A DNA stretch of 21,118 nt from Anaerolineaceae bacterium (GTDB lineage Bacteria > Chloroflexota > Anaerolineae > Anaerolineales > Anaerolineaceae). Each line of letters starts with the position of its first letter. Within the stretch, counting starts at the first letter, position 1. Position numbers and translations under genes: made by a program. This document shows positions 1 to 7,050 of the stretch, one piece after another. The stretch lies in the NCBI GenBank assembly GCA_028714615.1, contig JAQTMA010000054.1, positions 1-21,118 of the forward strand, in the 5' to 3' direction. The notes beneath the pieces were generated by a model. It did no database searches. It was given only the letters and a program-made list of their open reading frames with translations, and was not told where the DNA came from.

Positions 1-1337
1 CCCAGAAGCGTCCAGAATAAGATGCCGGGCTTGGTCCCAAGGGCGACGGCGTCGGTGAGACCAAAGAGGAGGTGGGCACACAAGCCAGCTCCCAGGCCGA
101 GGATGACGGCCTGCAAAATTGCCGCCGAAACCTCAACCTTCCCCGGGAGGCTCAAGCGGGCGGAGCGCTGCGGGTCTACCTGAAGAATCTTCCAGGTCGA
201 TACAAGCATGGCAAAGGCGGTGAGATACAGGCTGACGAAGGCGATCAAGCCGGGGATACCCAAGTCGAGCGCTGCCTGGAGGAATTCATTGTGGGCATGG
301 CTGATATCCACATCAGATCCAGTCGACAAGAGCGGGTAGAGCACCTGGACAACACGGTGAAAAGTATCCATGCCCATGCCGGTGAAGGGGAAGTCCTGGA
401 TGGCGGGGATGGCACGCGACCAAATCTCCACACGCCACTGCAGCGTACCCAATGAGAGGGCTCCATCCGAGCCGGCTGCCGCGCCGGGGCTGAACGACGC
501 GACCAGGCTGGGTGGCAGCAAAGGCTGCAGATTCCCGGTGACCGCCAGGGCAAGCCCGGCGAAGGCGAATAGGACGATGATGGCCAACGCGATCCAGCGC
601 AGTTTGCGGGGCAGCAACAGCAGCACCGCCCCCACCAGGGTGAAGGCTAATGCCAGGTAGCTCTCCCGCGATTGGGTCAGGAGGAGCTCACCGCCGATTG
701 CAAGCGCCGCGATGGCTGTGAGAACGGTGATTGCCCAGGCCAACGCCCTGTGCCGGAAGAGGCTCTCGCCTTTGCGCATTAATATCAGCGCGCCCGCCAA
801 AGCCAGGAAGAGCGGAAAGCCCCACAGCAGCGCTCCGGCCAGGATATTGGGATGGATCGACTCACTCAGACCGGAAGTACCTGCCAACCGGTGCGGCAAC
901 AGGGAGGTCAAGGCGCCCATCCAGGCAAATTTCTCTGTGGCCCAGGTGGTCGCGATCAGCCCCATGCCCGCAATCCCGAGGCAGGCAAGCAGAAAGAGAG
1001 CGACTCCCACCCGCCAGCCCGCAGGCCGGCTGCAGCGACGGACGATCTCGAAATAGACGGCCAATCCGAACAAGAGCCCACTGATGTTGGGCAGGCTGAC
1101 GGCGATATCGAAGGTAGCGTAGAGGCTGACAAGGACCATGAAGCTCAGCAGGAGGAGGCTGCCGTTGAGGGGAGTGGCCGGCAGGGGGGAGCCCTTGGAG
1201 AGGAGGGCGACGATCCATATCCCAGGAATCACCAGGAGAGCCAGGCTGCGCTCCGGGGAGGGGAAGAGCAGGAATGGGGCGGCAACGAGAAGGGCGAGCC
1301 AGGAGTATTGGTTTAAGATGGCGAATATGGAACGCAA
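1..1337 (-). CDS. O-antigen ligase/polymerase family membrane protein (Wzy_C), C-terminus cut by window edge
   Basis: Polytopic membrane protein that would polymerise or ligate undecaprenyl-linked glycan on the outer face of the membrane. Translating the minus strand gives one uninterrupted frame of 445 codons to the left edge. It has many hydrophobic segments (the first, around YSWLALLVAAPFLLF, is very near the start). A large loop carries the family signature: QWRVEIWSRA, then DFPFTGMGMDTF, then SHAHNEFLQAALDLGIPGL, where Arg and the His-Asn pair are the usual conserved residues of Wzy_C proteins. An in-frame TGA lies just upstream, so the only start preceding the first membrane helix is TTG at 1337; it has no clear ribosome binding site and lies beside a repeat tract, so the start is uncertain. 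It follows the nucleotidyltransferase gene by about 125 bp. Ligase and polymerase cannot be told apart from sequence. Confidence 0.85.
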   Translation of the reverse strand, partial: MRSIFAILNQYSWLALLVAAPFLLFPSPERSLALLVIPGIWIVALLSKGSPLPATPLNGSLLLLSFMVLVSLYATFDIAVSLPNISGLLFGLAVYFEIVRRCSRPAGWRVGVALFLLACLGIAGMGLIATTWATEKFAWMGALTSLLPHRLAGTSGLSESIHPNILAGALLWGFPLFLALAGALILMRKGESLFRHRALAWAITVLTAIAALAIGGELLLTQSRESYLALAFTLVGAVLLLLPRKLRWIALAIIVLFAFAGLALAVTGNLQPLLPPSLVASFSPGAAAGSDGALSLGTLQWRVEIWSRAIPAIQDFPFTGMGMDTFHRVVQVLYPLLSTGSDVDISHAHNEFLQAALDLGIPGLIAFVSLYLTAFAMLVSTWKILQVDPQRSARLSLPGKVEVSAAILQAVILGLGAGLCAHLLFGLTDAVALGTKPGILFWTLL

Positions 1338-1346
1338 AGGATTTCA

Positions 1347-1421
1347 GATTTTAGATTTTAGATTTTGGATTTTGGATCCCACAAGGGGACGATGTTGCTG
1401 ATCCAACAAGGGGACGATGTT
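1347..1421 (+). repeat. Composite repeat: GATTTTR heptamers plus two copies of a 15-mer
   Basis: Five heptamers run in register from 1347: GATTTTA twice, GATTTTG twice, then GATCCCA. The 15-mer CAAGGGGACGATGTT follows at 1382-1396. A second GATCCAA plus the same 15-mer follows at 1400-1421, a 25-bp period. The same heptamer-plus-15-mer arrangement recurs in the same orientation at 20009-20051. It occupies the intergenic space upstream of the first Wzy_C gene (minus strand). Confidence 0.85.
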
Positions 1422-1449
1422 GAAGGATAAGGGCAAGGAGGAGCTATAC

Positions 1450-1683
1450 AGAGGGGACAGTGTTAAGGGACCCGGGAGATGGGGGTTTTGGGGGTTGGCA
1501 CGTCACCCTGGAGAGAGCATGCAGGATTCCTCGCACACCGTCCCGGCACCCCCTGAACAGTCCGCAGGACGGCGTGCGCACGCCGCCCCGGCGCAGAGCG
1601 CCGTGGGGTGCCGCAGGTATTGTGTGCATTCGCGGAGCGGGGAACGACATGACTTTTCGGGAAAAGAGACTGTACCCCCTTGA
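1450..1683. mobile_element. Candidate small non-autonomous element (MITE/REP-like) at the 3' end of the nucleotidyltransferase gene
   Basis: The ends look like imperfect inverted repeats: AGGGGACAGT near 1453-1462 on the plus strand, and AGGGGGTACAGT read on the minus strand near 1681-1670. The interior is GC-rich and very structured: a perfect 14-bp palindrome GGCGTGCGCACGCC at 1571-1584, a hairpin CGGCGC-AGA-GCGCCG at 1589-1603, and outer arms GGCACCCC at 1545-1552 with GGGGTGCC at 1605-1612. It encodes no transposase. It supplies the last roughly 72 codons and the stop of the adjacent gene. The call rests on structure only; exact ends are uncertain. Confidence 0.5.
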
Positions 1684-2827
1684 TACATACCAGGCGCAGA
1701 GGACGCATGGTGAAATAAAGCGGGATCAGAGAGGCGGGGAGATCGAAGCGGAGCCAATCGGAGCGGCTGGGAATGAAGAACCAGTCCAGCCAGTAATGGA
1801 GCCGGTCACGGAAACGCTCCCGGAAACGCAGGTACTCTTGACCGGAGGAAAAAACATCCTGGGGGCTCGGGAGGAAAAACTGCTGGCGGACCTGGTGCGC
1901 GAGAAGCACCACGGAGCGATTGGCGATAAGACGCGATTGGATGTGCGGGGGAAAAGAGACACCACCCGGGTCAGCGGCCAGAAGCAAGGCGGTGGTGAGC
2001 AGGCGATCAAAACCCGTGCGCCTGGCGTGGTCCATCAAGGACGACCAATCGATACGCGGGTTGGCCTGGCAGAGATGGGCCAGGTCGGCGAGCCATTTTA
2101 GCTGCGACCAGCCGTGCTGCGCGCCGTGCAGGCAGGCGGCCCAGACGGCATTTTGCGGGGACAGCGTCGGGACCTCGCGATCCAATATGGCCACGGTCGC
2201 TGGCGACTGCCACCACTCCTCAGGCTCCAGGGGGCTGCCCAGGCGATTATTGCTGAAGCGCCAGTGGACCTCGACAACGCCGCCCTGGTAGTGGAAGCAG
2301 AGGTGTTTATCCGAGCGGAGCATGCGGGAGAGCTGGCGCGGGGAGAGGCGGAACTCAGGAGTGAAGCGGCTGCCCGCCAGAGATAAAAGCTCATAGAGGT
2401 GGGGTAAATCAGAGGGATGGATGAGGACATCGAGATCGCAGAACTGGCGGAGAGACAGGTCGCCGTAAGCCTGGACGGCGAGAGCGGGGCCTTTGAGGGC
2501 GAGGCAGGGAATGCCGTGGGCAGAGAGGAGATCGACAAACTGGAGGAGGTGAAACGCCAGGCGGAGATTGTTCAGGGCGTTGGCCTGGTATAAGGGCTTG
2601 CAGCGGGCTGCGAGGTGCGGATTCAGGCGATTAGGTGGAAGTGAATGCAGGTGCTGGTACAGTAGGGGGATGAGGCCGTGCTGAGCGGCTGCGCGGAAAA
2701 GGAGCGATTCATCCAGGCCTTGCTCAAGAGGTGCGTATGCCTGGACACGCTGGGCAGAGTCTACTGTTATCACCTCCAAGAGCAACCCTTGCTCAAACGG
2801 ATACAGGGGATCTATTCTTCGCTGCAT
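1463..2827 (-). CDS. NTP_transf_5-type nucleotidyltransferase with an anomalous C-terminal tail
   Basis: 454 aa. The N-terminal two thirds match the uncharacterised nucleotidyltransferase family often found in polysaccharide clusters. The core is PCLALKGPALAVQAYGDLS (Lys112-Gly113) followed by the metal-binding Asp-x-Asp in FCDLDVLIHPSDL (Asp131, Asp133), then VVEVHWRF and an HGAQHGWSQLKWLADLAHL helix region. It would transfer a nucleoside phosphate, but the acceptor is unknown. No membrane segments are evident. The native protein probably ends near residue 382 (after RPLRLVCI); the remaining 72 residues are Arg/Pro/Cys-rich, unlike the rest, and are encoded by the structured element at 1450-1683, which has apparently replaced the original stop. 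Start ATG at 2827 has only a distant GGAAGAG. It lies 21 bp after the FkbM gene, in the same direction. Confidence 0.85.
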   Translation of the reverse strand: MQRRIDPLYPFEQGLLLEVITVDSAQRVQAYAPLEQGLDESLLFRAAAQHGLIPLLYQHLHSLPPNRLNPHLAARCKPLYQANALNNLRLAFHLLQFVDLLSAHGIPCLALKGPALAVQAYGDLSLRQFCDLDVLIHPSDLPHLYELLSLAGSRFTPEFRLSPRQLSRMLRSDKHLCFHYQGGVVEVHWRFSNNRLGSPLEPEEWWQSPATVAILDREVPTLSPQNAVWAACLHGAQHGWSQLKWLADLAHLCQANPRIDWSSLMDHARRTGFDRLLTTALLLAADPGGVSFPPHIQSRLIANRSVVLLAHQVRQQFFLPSPQDVFSSGQEYLRFRERFRDRLHYWLDWFFIPSRSDWLRFDLPASLIPLYFTMRPLRLVCIKGVQSLFPKSHVVPRSANAHNTCGTPRRSAPGRRAHAVLRTVQGVPGRCARNPACSLQGDVPTPKTPISRVP

Positions 2828-2848
2828 GTTATCTTGACTACTCTTCCC

Positions 2849-3553
2849 TTATTCACAGGCCATCATAAAGCAGTATTCCTCACCTCTAGGTGAAATTGAA
2901 AACAGGACGTATCCCATAACCCTAATTCTTTTGATCGCATCTTTCGTTCTCTGCACACTAACACCTGGAAACCGATGATGGAATTCAACCAGAATCTGTT
3001 GCGGCCGTATATCCGAATTTTCTATATCTTCAAGAACAGAGTATTCAGCACCTTCAATATCCATCTTTAAAATATCAATTCTGTCATGGCCCAGATCCTT
3101 CATTATGGTGGGCAACCTCTTTACCGGTAAATTAATAGCCCGCCCATAAGTAGCTGATTTATTGAGAATTGTATGGGAGACAAATTCGGGATTTTCGGGG
3201 GGATAAAACGGAAGCTCCCCATCAACATCCGCGATGCCATATTCATGAAAGCAAAAACTAGCGGGAAAATTCTGTTTGTGAACCCAGTCAATGGATTTGG
3301 GTGTTGGATCAAATGCATCCACACTGAGATGAAATCGCTCCATTAAAGCAAGATCAAACGTCGTATCCTCACCCACACCAAACGAGTAAACGACCGAGCC
3401 TTGGTTGATATGATCTATAACAATATCCCAACCCCCATAATCAGAACCAAAATGTTCTTTGGCAGTATAGATATCAACATTGATAAATAAATCTTTGCCA
3501 AGAATAACGTTTACCACTCTCTTGAATTTTCGGGCGAAATCTATCGGATTCAA
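2849..3553 (-). CDS. FkbM family SAM-dependent methyltransferase
   Basis: 234 aa, about the usual size for the family. SAM-binding motif I is VVYSFGVGEDTTFDLAL (residues 54-70), followed by the acidic post-I region DAFDPTP (79-85). The conserved family block is ILKMDIEGAEYSVLED (161-176), with Asp165, Glu167 and Glu170. FkbM enzymes O-methylate sugars and other small molecules, so this one probably methylates a residue of the polysaccharide in the cytoplasm; the substrate is inferred only from context. The start is TTG at 3553, because an in-frame stop lies shortly upstream and no ATG is in frame before motif I. The gene is clearly more AT-rich than the sugar phosphotransferase gene that precedes it, which suggests separate acquisition. 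There are 54 bp between them. Confidence 0.88.
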   Translation of the reverse strand: MNPIDFARKFKRVVNVILGKDLFINVDIYTAKEHFGSDYGGWDIVIDHINQGSVVYSFGVGEDTTFDLALMERFHLSVDAFDPTPKSIDWVHKQNFPASFCFHEYGIADVDGELPFYPPENPEFVSHTILNKSATYGRAINLPVKRLPTIMKDLGHDRIDILKMDIEGAEYSVLEDIENSDIRPQQILVEFHHRFPGVSVQRTKDAIKRIRVMGYVLFSISPRGEEYCFMMACE

Positions 3554-3607
3554 TTCGTCATACCCATCAACCTGTTATGAAGCATCAATATGAAGCCAAT
3601 TGTTCGA

Positions 3608-5026
3608 TTAATACGCGCCTTTACGGCGAAAAACAACGAAAACGGTCTTGATCAAGATCTGCAGGTCCAGCCAGATGGAGTAATTCTGGACGTAGTAAAT
3701 ATCTTCTTCGGTGTGCAAGCCCATGGGTTTGTCGCTGCGGCCATTTACCTGCCACCAGCCGGTGATGCCCTGGGGGACGGCGAAGCGCTTGCGCTGCCAG
3801 GGTTCGTACTGATCGACCATGTAGGGCAGCTCGGGACGAGGGCCGACCAGGCTCATCTCCCCTCGCAGAACGTTGAATAACTGGGGCAACTCGTCCAGGC
3901 TGGTGCGGCGGATGAAAGCGCCCACGCGGGTGACGCGCGGATCCTTCTGGCACTTATTCTGGAAAACTTTCCCGTTCCCGTCGATACTCTCGATGCAATC
4001 CCGGCGGCTTTCAGCACCGACCACCATCGAGCGGAACTTGAACATCTCAAAAATGCGCCCGTTTTCACCGGCACGCTTCTGGCGAAAGAGGACGGGGCCG
4101 GGAGAGTCCAGTTTGATGCAAAGCGCGACCATCGCCATAAGCGGCAAAGCAAGCGGCATGGCGCCCAGGGTGATGACGGTGTCGAAGGCGCGCTTGGCCA
4201 TGCGCTGGTAATCGTCCAGGGCGGGGGCGCGCAGATCGATCATTTGCATGCCGGCCAGCTCTTCGATGTGGGCGCGGTTGAGAGCCAGGGCGAAATAATC
4301 GGGAATGACCCAGACCCTGACCGGCAGATCGTGCAGCTCAGTGACCAGGTGAGTTAAGCGTTCATAGGCGCGCCGGGGAAGGGCCAGAACGACATCATCG
4401 ATGCGCCGTTCCAATACAATTTTGCGAGCGTCCGCGAGCGCACCGAGGATCGGGTACGGCCCGGGAGGACCTGCCTGGCGGTCGTCCAGAAACCCTTGAA
4501 AGGACAGGCCGAGATCGTGGAAAGCGAGGATGCGCGTGACGGCTTCCAAGCCGACCGGACCGGCGCCGATGACGAGCACGCGGCGATGCTTGACACCCGT
4601 CTCGGCGCGGAGGCGAAAGTAGACACGGCTGAGGACGCGGAAGGCCAAGGCCAGCAGGAAAGCGATGACCACCCCAAGGAGCATGACCTGACGCGACACC
4701 TCGCGATAGGTGAGGAACAAAAAGCCGAACAAGGTGACAGCGGCCATGAGGGAGCCGGTGACGAGAGAAGTAACCTCATCGACGACGCGGAAATTGCGGC
4801 GGTTGTCGTAGACCGAATGGATCAAAAAATTGACGACGTAGATGAGCGGGATAATGGCATAGAGAGCGAACGGAAGGGACTCGAAACCGGAAAAGCTGTT
4901 CGTTGATAGAAAGATGCGGCGGAAGGAGGGGTCGAGCGAGAAGGCCAACCAAAAGGAAAACGAGACCAGGACGGCGTCGACGAACATGGAAAAGATGGCA
5001 AAATCAACAGAAAAGCGACGAAGCAT
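3608..5026 (-). CDS. Undecaprenyl-phosphate sugar phosphotransferase (WcaJ/EPS-type polyprenyl glycosylphosphotransferase)
   Basis: 472 aa, typical length. It starts glycan assembly by moving a hexose-1-phosphate from a nucleotide sugar to undecaprenyl phosphate at the inner face of the membrane. Four N-terminal membrane helices (about 10-30, 51-72, 86-106, 112-132) are followed by a Rossmann-like CoA_binding_3 domain beginning VLVIGAGPVGLE (150-161). A membrane-associated helix at 283-305 leads into the C-terminal catalytic sugar transferase domain: SPGPVLFRQKRAG (308-320), FEMFKFRSM (326-334), TSLDELPQLFNVLRGEMSLV (375-394) and GPRPELP, then PQGITGWWQVNGRSD near the end. The protein ends KGAY, as is usual for the family. 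ATG 5026 is preceded by GGGG at a suitable distance. Which sugar is used cannot be read from sequence; WcaJ-like glucose transfer is a guess. Confidence 0.93.
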   Translation of the reverse strand: MLRRFSVDFAIFSMFVDAVLVSFSFWLAFSLDPSFRRIFLSTNSFSGFESLPFALYAIIPLIYVVNFLIHSVYDNRRNFRVVDEVTSLVTGSLMAAVTLFGFLFLTYREVSRQVMLLGVVIAFLLALAFRVLSRVYFRLRAETGVKHRRVLVIGAGPVGLEAVTRILAFHDLGLSFQGFLDDRQAGPPGPYPILGALADARKIVLERRIDDVVLALPRRAYERLTHLVTELHDLPVRVWVIPDYFALALNRAHIEELAGMQMIDLRAPALDDYQRMAKRAFDTVITLGAMPLALPLMAMVALCIKLDSPGPVLFRQKRAGENGRIFEMFKFRSMVVGAESRRDCIESIDGNGKVFQNKCQKDPRVTRVGAFIRRTSLDELPQLFNVLRGEMSLVGPRPELPYMVDQYEPWQRKRFAVPQGITGWWQVNGRSDKPMGLHTEEDIYYVQNYSIWLDLQILIKTVFVVFRRKGAY

Positions 5027-5036
5027 ATCGTACCCC

Positions 5037-5064
5037 GTTAGTGGTTAGCGATTAGTGATTAGTG
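5037..5064 (+). repeat. Tandem heptamer tract (RTTAGYG)
   Basis: Four consecutive 7-bp units: GTTAGTG, GTTAGCG, ATTAGTG, ATTAGTG, then a decayed AATTGAG. It fills the 64-bp gap between the sugar phosphotransferase start and the WecG-type gene stop. It differs in unit from the GATTTTR tracts at 1347 and 20009 but has the same 7-bp period. Confidence 0.75.
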
Positions 5065-5090
5065 AATTGAGAAAGGGGGGATAAAAGCTT

Positions 5091-5900
5091 TCAATCTTCG
5101 AGCGGAAAATGGCGAAGCCCTAAGAGTTGCTGTGCGGCCAAAGCGACAAAGAGCGGGTACTGGCGGTAGCGGGGCCAGAGGCGGCGCGGCTCGGAGGCGA
5201 AGCGGAAAAGCCACTCCAGGCCGCTGCGCTGCATCCAATGCGGGGCCTGCGGCTTGCGCCCGGAAAGGAAGTCAAAGGCCGCACCAACCCCCAGCATCAC
5301 CGGCGCAGTAAACTGCCCAAGATGATCCGCCATCCAGAAATCCTGCCTGGGGCTGCTGAGCCCGACCCACACCAGGTCCGCAGCGGAGGCGTTGACCTGC
5401 GCCACCAGCGCCTGGTCCTCAGCGGCGGTGAGGGGATTATAAGGAGGAGAGACCACCCCGGCGACGCAGAGCCCGGGGAACTGCCCCTGCAAGCGAACCG
5501 CCAGCGAGGCGGCGACGCCAGGCGCACCGCCGTAGAAAAAATTCTTCCAGCCGAACCGGACGGAACGGGCGCAGACAGCGAGCATGAGATCCGGACCGTA
5601 GACGCGTGAGACCTGGCGGTGCCCGAGCAGGCGCAGCAGCCAGACGACAGACATGCCGTCGGGAGTGGTCAACCCGCTGCGGTTGAAGACCCGGCGCAGG
5701 CTGCGGCTGCGGTAACCATCCATGATGGAATGGGCAGGCGCGACACAGACGTAGTGAGATTGGCGAGCAACAACCCAGCCCTGGACCTGGTCGATGGCCT
5801 GGGGGAGATCAACCGGGCTGATGCCGACGCCAAGTAGACTCTCCTTATCGGGAGGATTGATTGGGGTGACCTGGATTGTCATGAAAAAAGGGAATTCCAC
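5091..5900 (-). CDS. WecG/TagA/CpsF family glycosyltransferase
   Basis: 269 aa, GT26 family. It adds the second sugar (a HexNAc or HexNAcA in characterised members) to a polyprenyl-diphosphate-linked monosaccharide. All landmark motifs are present: PAHSIMDGY, LTTPDGMSVVWLLRLLG with the catalytic-region Asp, VYGPDLM, NFFYGGAPGVA, LVWVGLSSPRQDFWM, GVGAAFDFLSGRKPQAP and the C-terminal WLFRFASEPRRLWPRY. It is soluble or peripherally membrane-bound, with no signal peptide. The start could be GTG 5900 or the internal ATG at 5882 (MTIQVTPIN); neither has a good ribosome binding site. It sits directly before the initiating phosphotransferase, which fits consecutive first and second steps, and 16 bp after a GT4 gene. 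It is GC-rich like the phosphotransferase and unlike the GT4 genes upstream. Confidence 0.93.
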   Translation of the reverse strand: MEFPFFMTIQVTPINPPDKESLLGVGISPVDLPQAIDQVQGWVVARQSHYVCVAPAHSIMDGYRSRSLRRVFNRSGLTTPDGMSVVWLLRLLGHRQVSRVYGPDLMLAVCARSVRFGWKNFFYGGAPGVAASLAVRLQGQFPGLCVAGVVSPPYNPLTAAEDQALVAQVNASAADLVWVGLSSPRQDFWMADHLGQFTAPVMLGVGAAFDFLSGRKPQAPHWMQRSGLEWLFRFASEPRRLWPRYRQYPLFVALAAQQLLGLRHFPLED

Positions 5901-5916
5901 TTACCGGATCGACCCA

Positions 5917-7050
5917 TTATTTCTTGAGAACATACTCCACCGCTCGAGCAAAACCGGCTACCATATGCTCATTATCCCAGTGGGCAATCTTCTGCCTGGC
6001 ATTGGCACCCATGCGCTGGCGAAGATCAGGATCATCTAACAGTTTCTGGAGGGCACCAGCCAGGGCACGGCTGTCGCGTTCCGGAACGATAAAGCCATTA
6101 ACGCCATCTTCCACAAGACCACCGGCGGCCGCACCAACCGCGTCGGTGGCAATTACCGGGAGCCCCTGATTGAAGGCTTCATTGACAACCAGACCCCACG
6201 TCTCTTTCCCCTGGGGAGTCGTAATAGAAGGCAACACAAATACCGAAGAACAAGCATAGAACAGGAGCGCTGCTGCATTATTCACATAACCTGAAAACCG
6301 AACACGATCACCAATTCCTAAACGCGTCGCCTGTTGTTCTAAGGGACCTCTTTCAGATCCCTCTCCAGCAATCACCAGACAGGTATCTTTCCGGTCAAGT
6401 AAAGCGAACGCCTCAAGCAAGTAAGGAAGCCCCTTGATCGTTTCCAATCTGCCCAGGAACAGGACAATCTTCTGATCTTCTGGAATAACCAATTTTTGTC
6501 TGAGCGATGCTTTCTTCTCTAGCGGAACCGGCTGATTATAGAGATCGTTGTCGACCGCATGCGTGGTAACAAAGATGCGTTCCGCGGGCACGCCCTCCGT
6601 CAGCAAATAGCGTTTCACATGCTCGCCATAAACAACCACTGCATCCGCATGGTTGTATACCCATCTGGTCAGCGGGAAGATCAAGCGGTGAAGCGGGGTT
6701 TGTAGGCGCATCCAGATACCCAGCCAGAGAATAAACGGTTTTCTCGTCAACCTGGCAACCAAGAATGTGGCTAGCAATGCGAATTTCCCATTGACACATT
6801 TAATATAGACATCGTAATGATTATTGATCAGTGCAGGGATCAGCGAAAGCAATATCTTCGTTTTTCCGATCTGAAAACTGGGTAAATAATGGTATTTAAA
6901 TTGGCCGGTATTAACCCCGTGCTGCTTTTGCCAATACCATTCATTCCCCCCGGAGTAAAAATAAAACTCAGTATTCAGGGTTTTGCTCAGAGATTCAAAG
7001 GTTTTAATGCGGTAGTGCGAGCAGAAATTTGTAACAAATACAGATCTCAT
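5917..7050 (-). CDS. Glycosyltransferase family 4 (GT-B fold)
   Basis: 377 aa. A retaining GT-B enzyme that would add a sugar from a nucleotide donor to the lipid-linked oligosaccharide. The N-terminal acceptor domain starts MRSVFVTNFCSHYRIKTFE. The C-terminal donor domain has IVLFLGRLETIKGLPYLLEA, CLVIAGEGSERGPLEQ, VRFSGYV and the E-x7-E motif in KETWGLVVNEAF (both Glu present), then GLPVIATDAVGAAAGGLVEDG. No signal peptide or membrane helix is apparent apart from hydrophobic patches usual for the family. The ATG at 7050 overlaps the TGA of the upstream GT4 gene as ATGA, so the two are probably translationally coupled. The donor and acceptor are unknown. Confidence 0.9.
   Translation of the reverse strand: MRSVFVTNFCSHYRIKTFESLSKTLNTEFYFYSGGNEWYWQKQHGVNTGQFKYHYLPSFQIGKTKILLSLIPALINNHYDVYIKCVNGKFALLATFLVARLTRKPFILWLGIWMRLQTPLHRLIFPLTRWVYNHADAVVVYGEHVKRYLLTEGVPAERIFVTTHAVDNDLYNQPVPLEKKASLRQKLVIPEDQKIVLFLGRLETIKGLPYLLEAFALLDRKDTCLVIAGEGSERGPLEQQATRLGIGDRVRFSGYVNNAAALLFYACSSVFVLPSITTPQGKETWGLVVNEAFNQGLPVIATDAVGAAAGGLVEDGVNGFIVPERDSRALAGALQKLLDDPDLRQRMGANARQKIAHWDNEHMVAGFARAVEYVLKK

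Noticed and set aside
245..1218. Two minus-strand open frames (102 and 118 codons) near the left edge
   Set aside because: Both are out-of-frame shadows of the Wzy_C protein, whose own frame runs uninterrupted from 1337 to the window edge with the ligase motifs. No frameshift is needed.
1347..1421. CRISPR-like array
   Set aside because: Units of 7 to 25 bp in immediate tandem without unique spacers and no cas genes; these are short tandem repeats.
1460..2101. Plus-strand open frame (213 codons) over the 3' part of the nucleotidyltransferase gene
   Set aside because: No recognisable motif; it crosses the structured element and the opposite strand encodes the conserved family.
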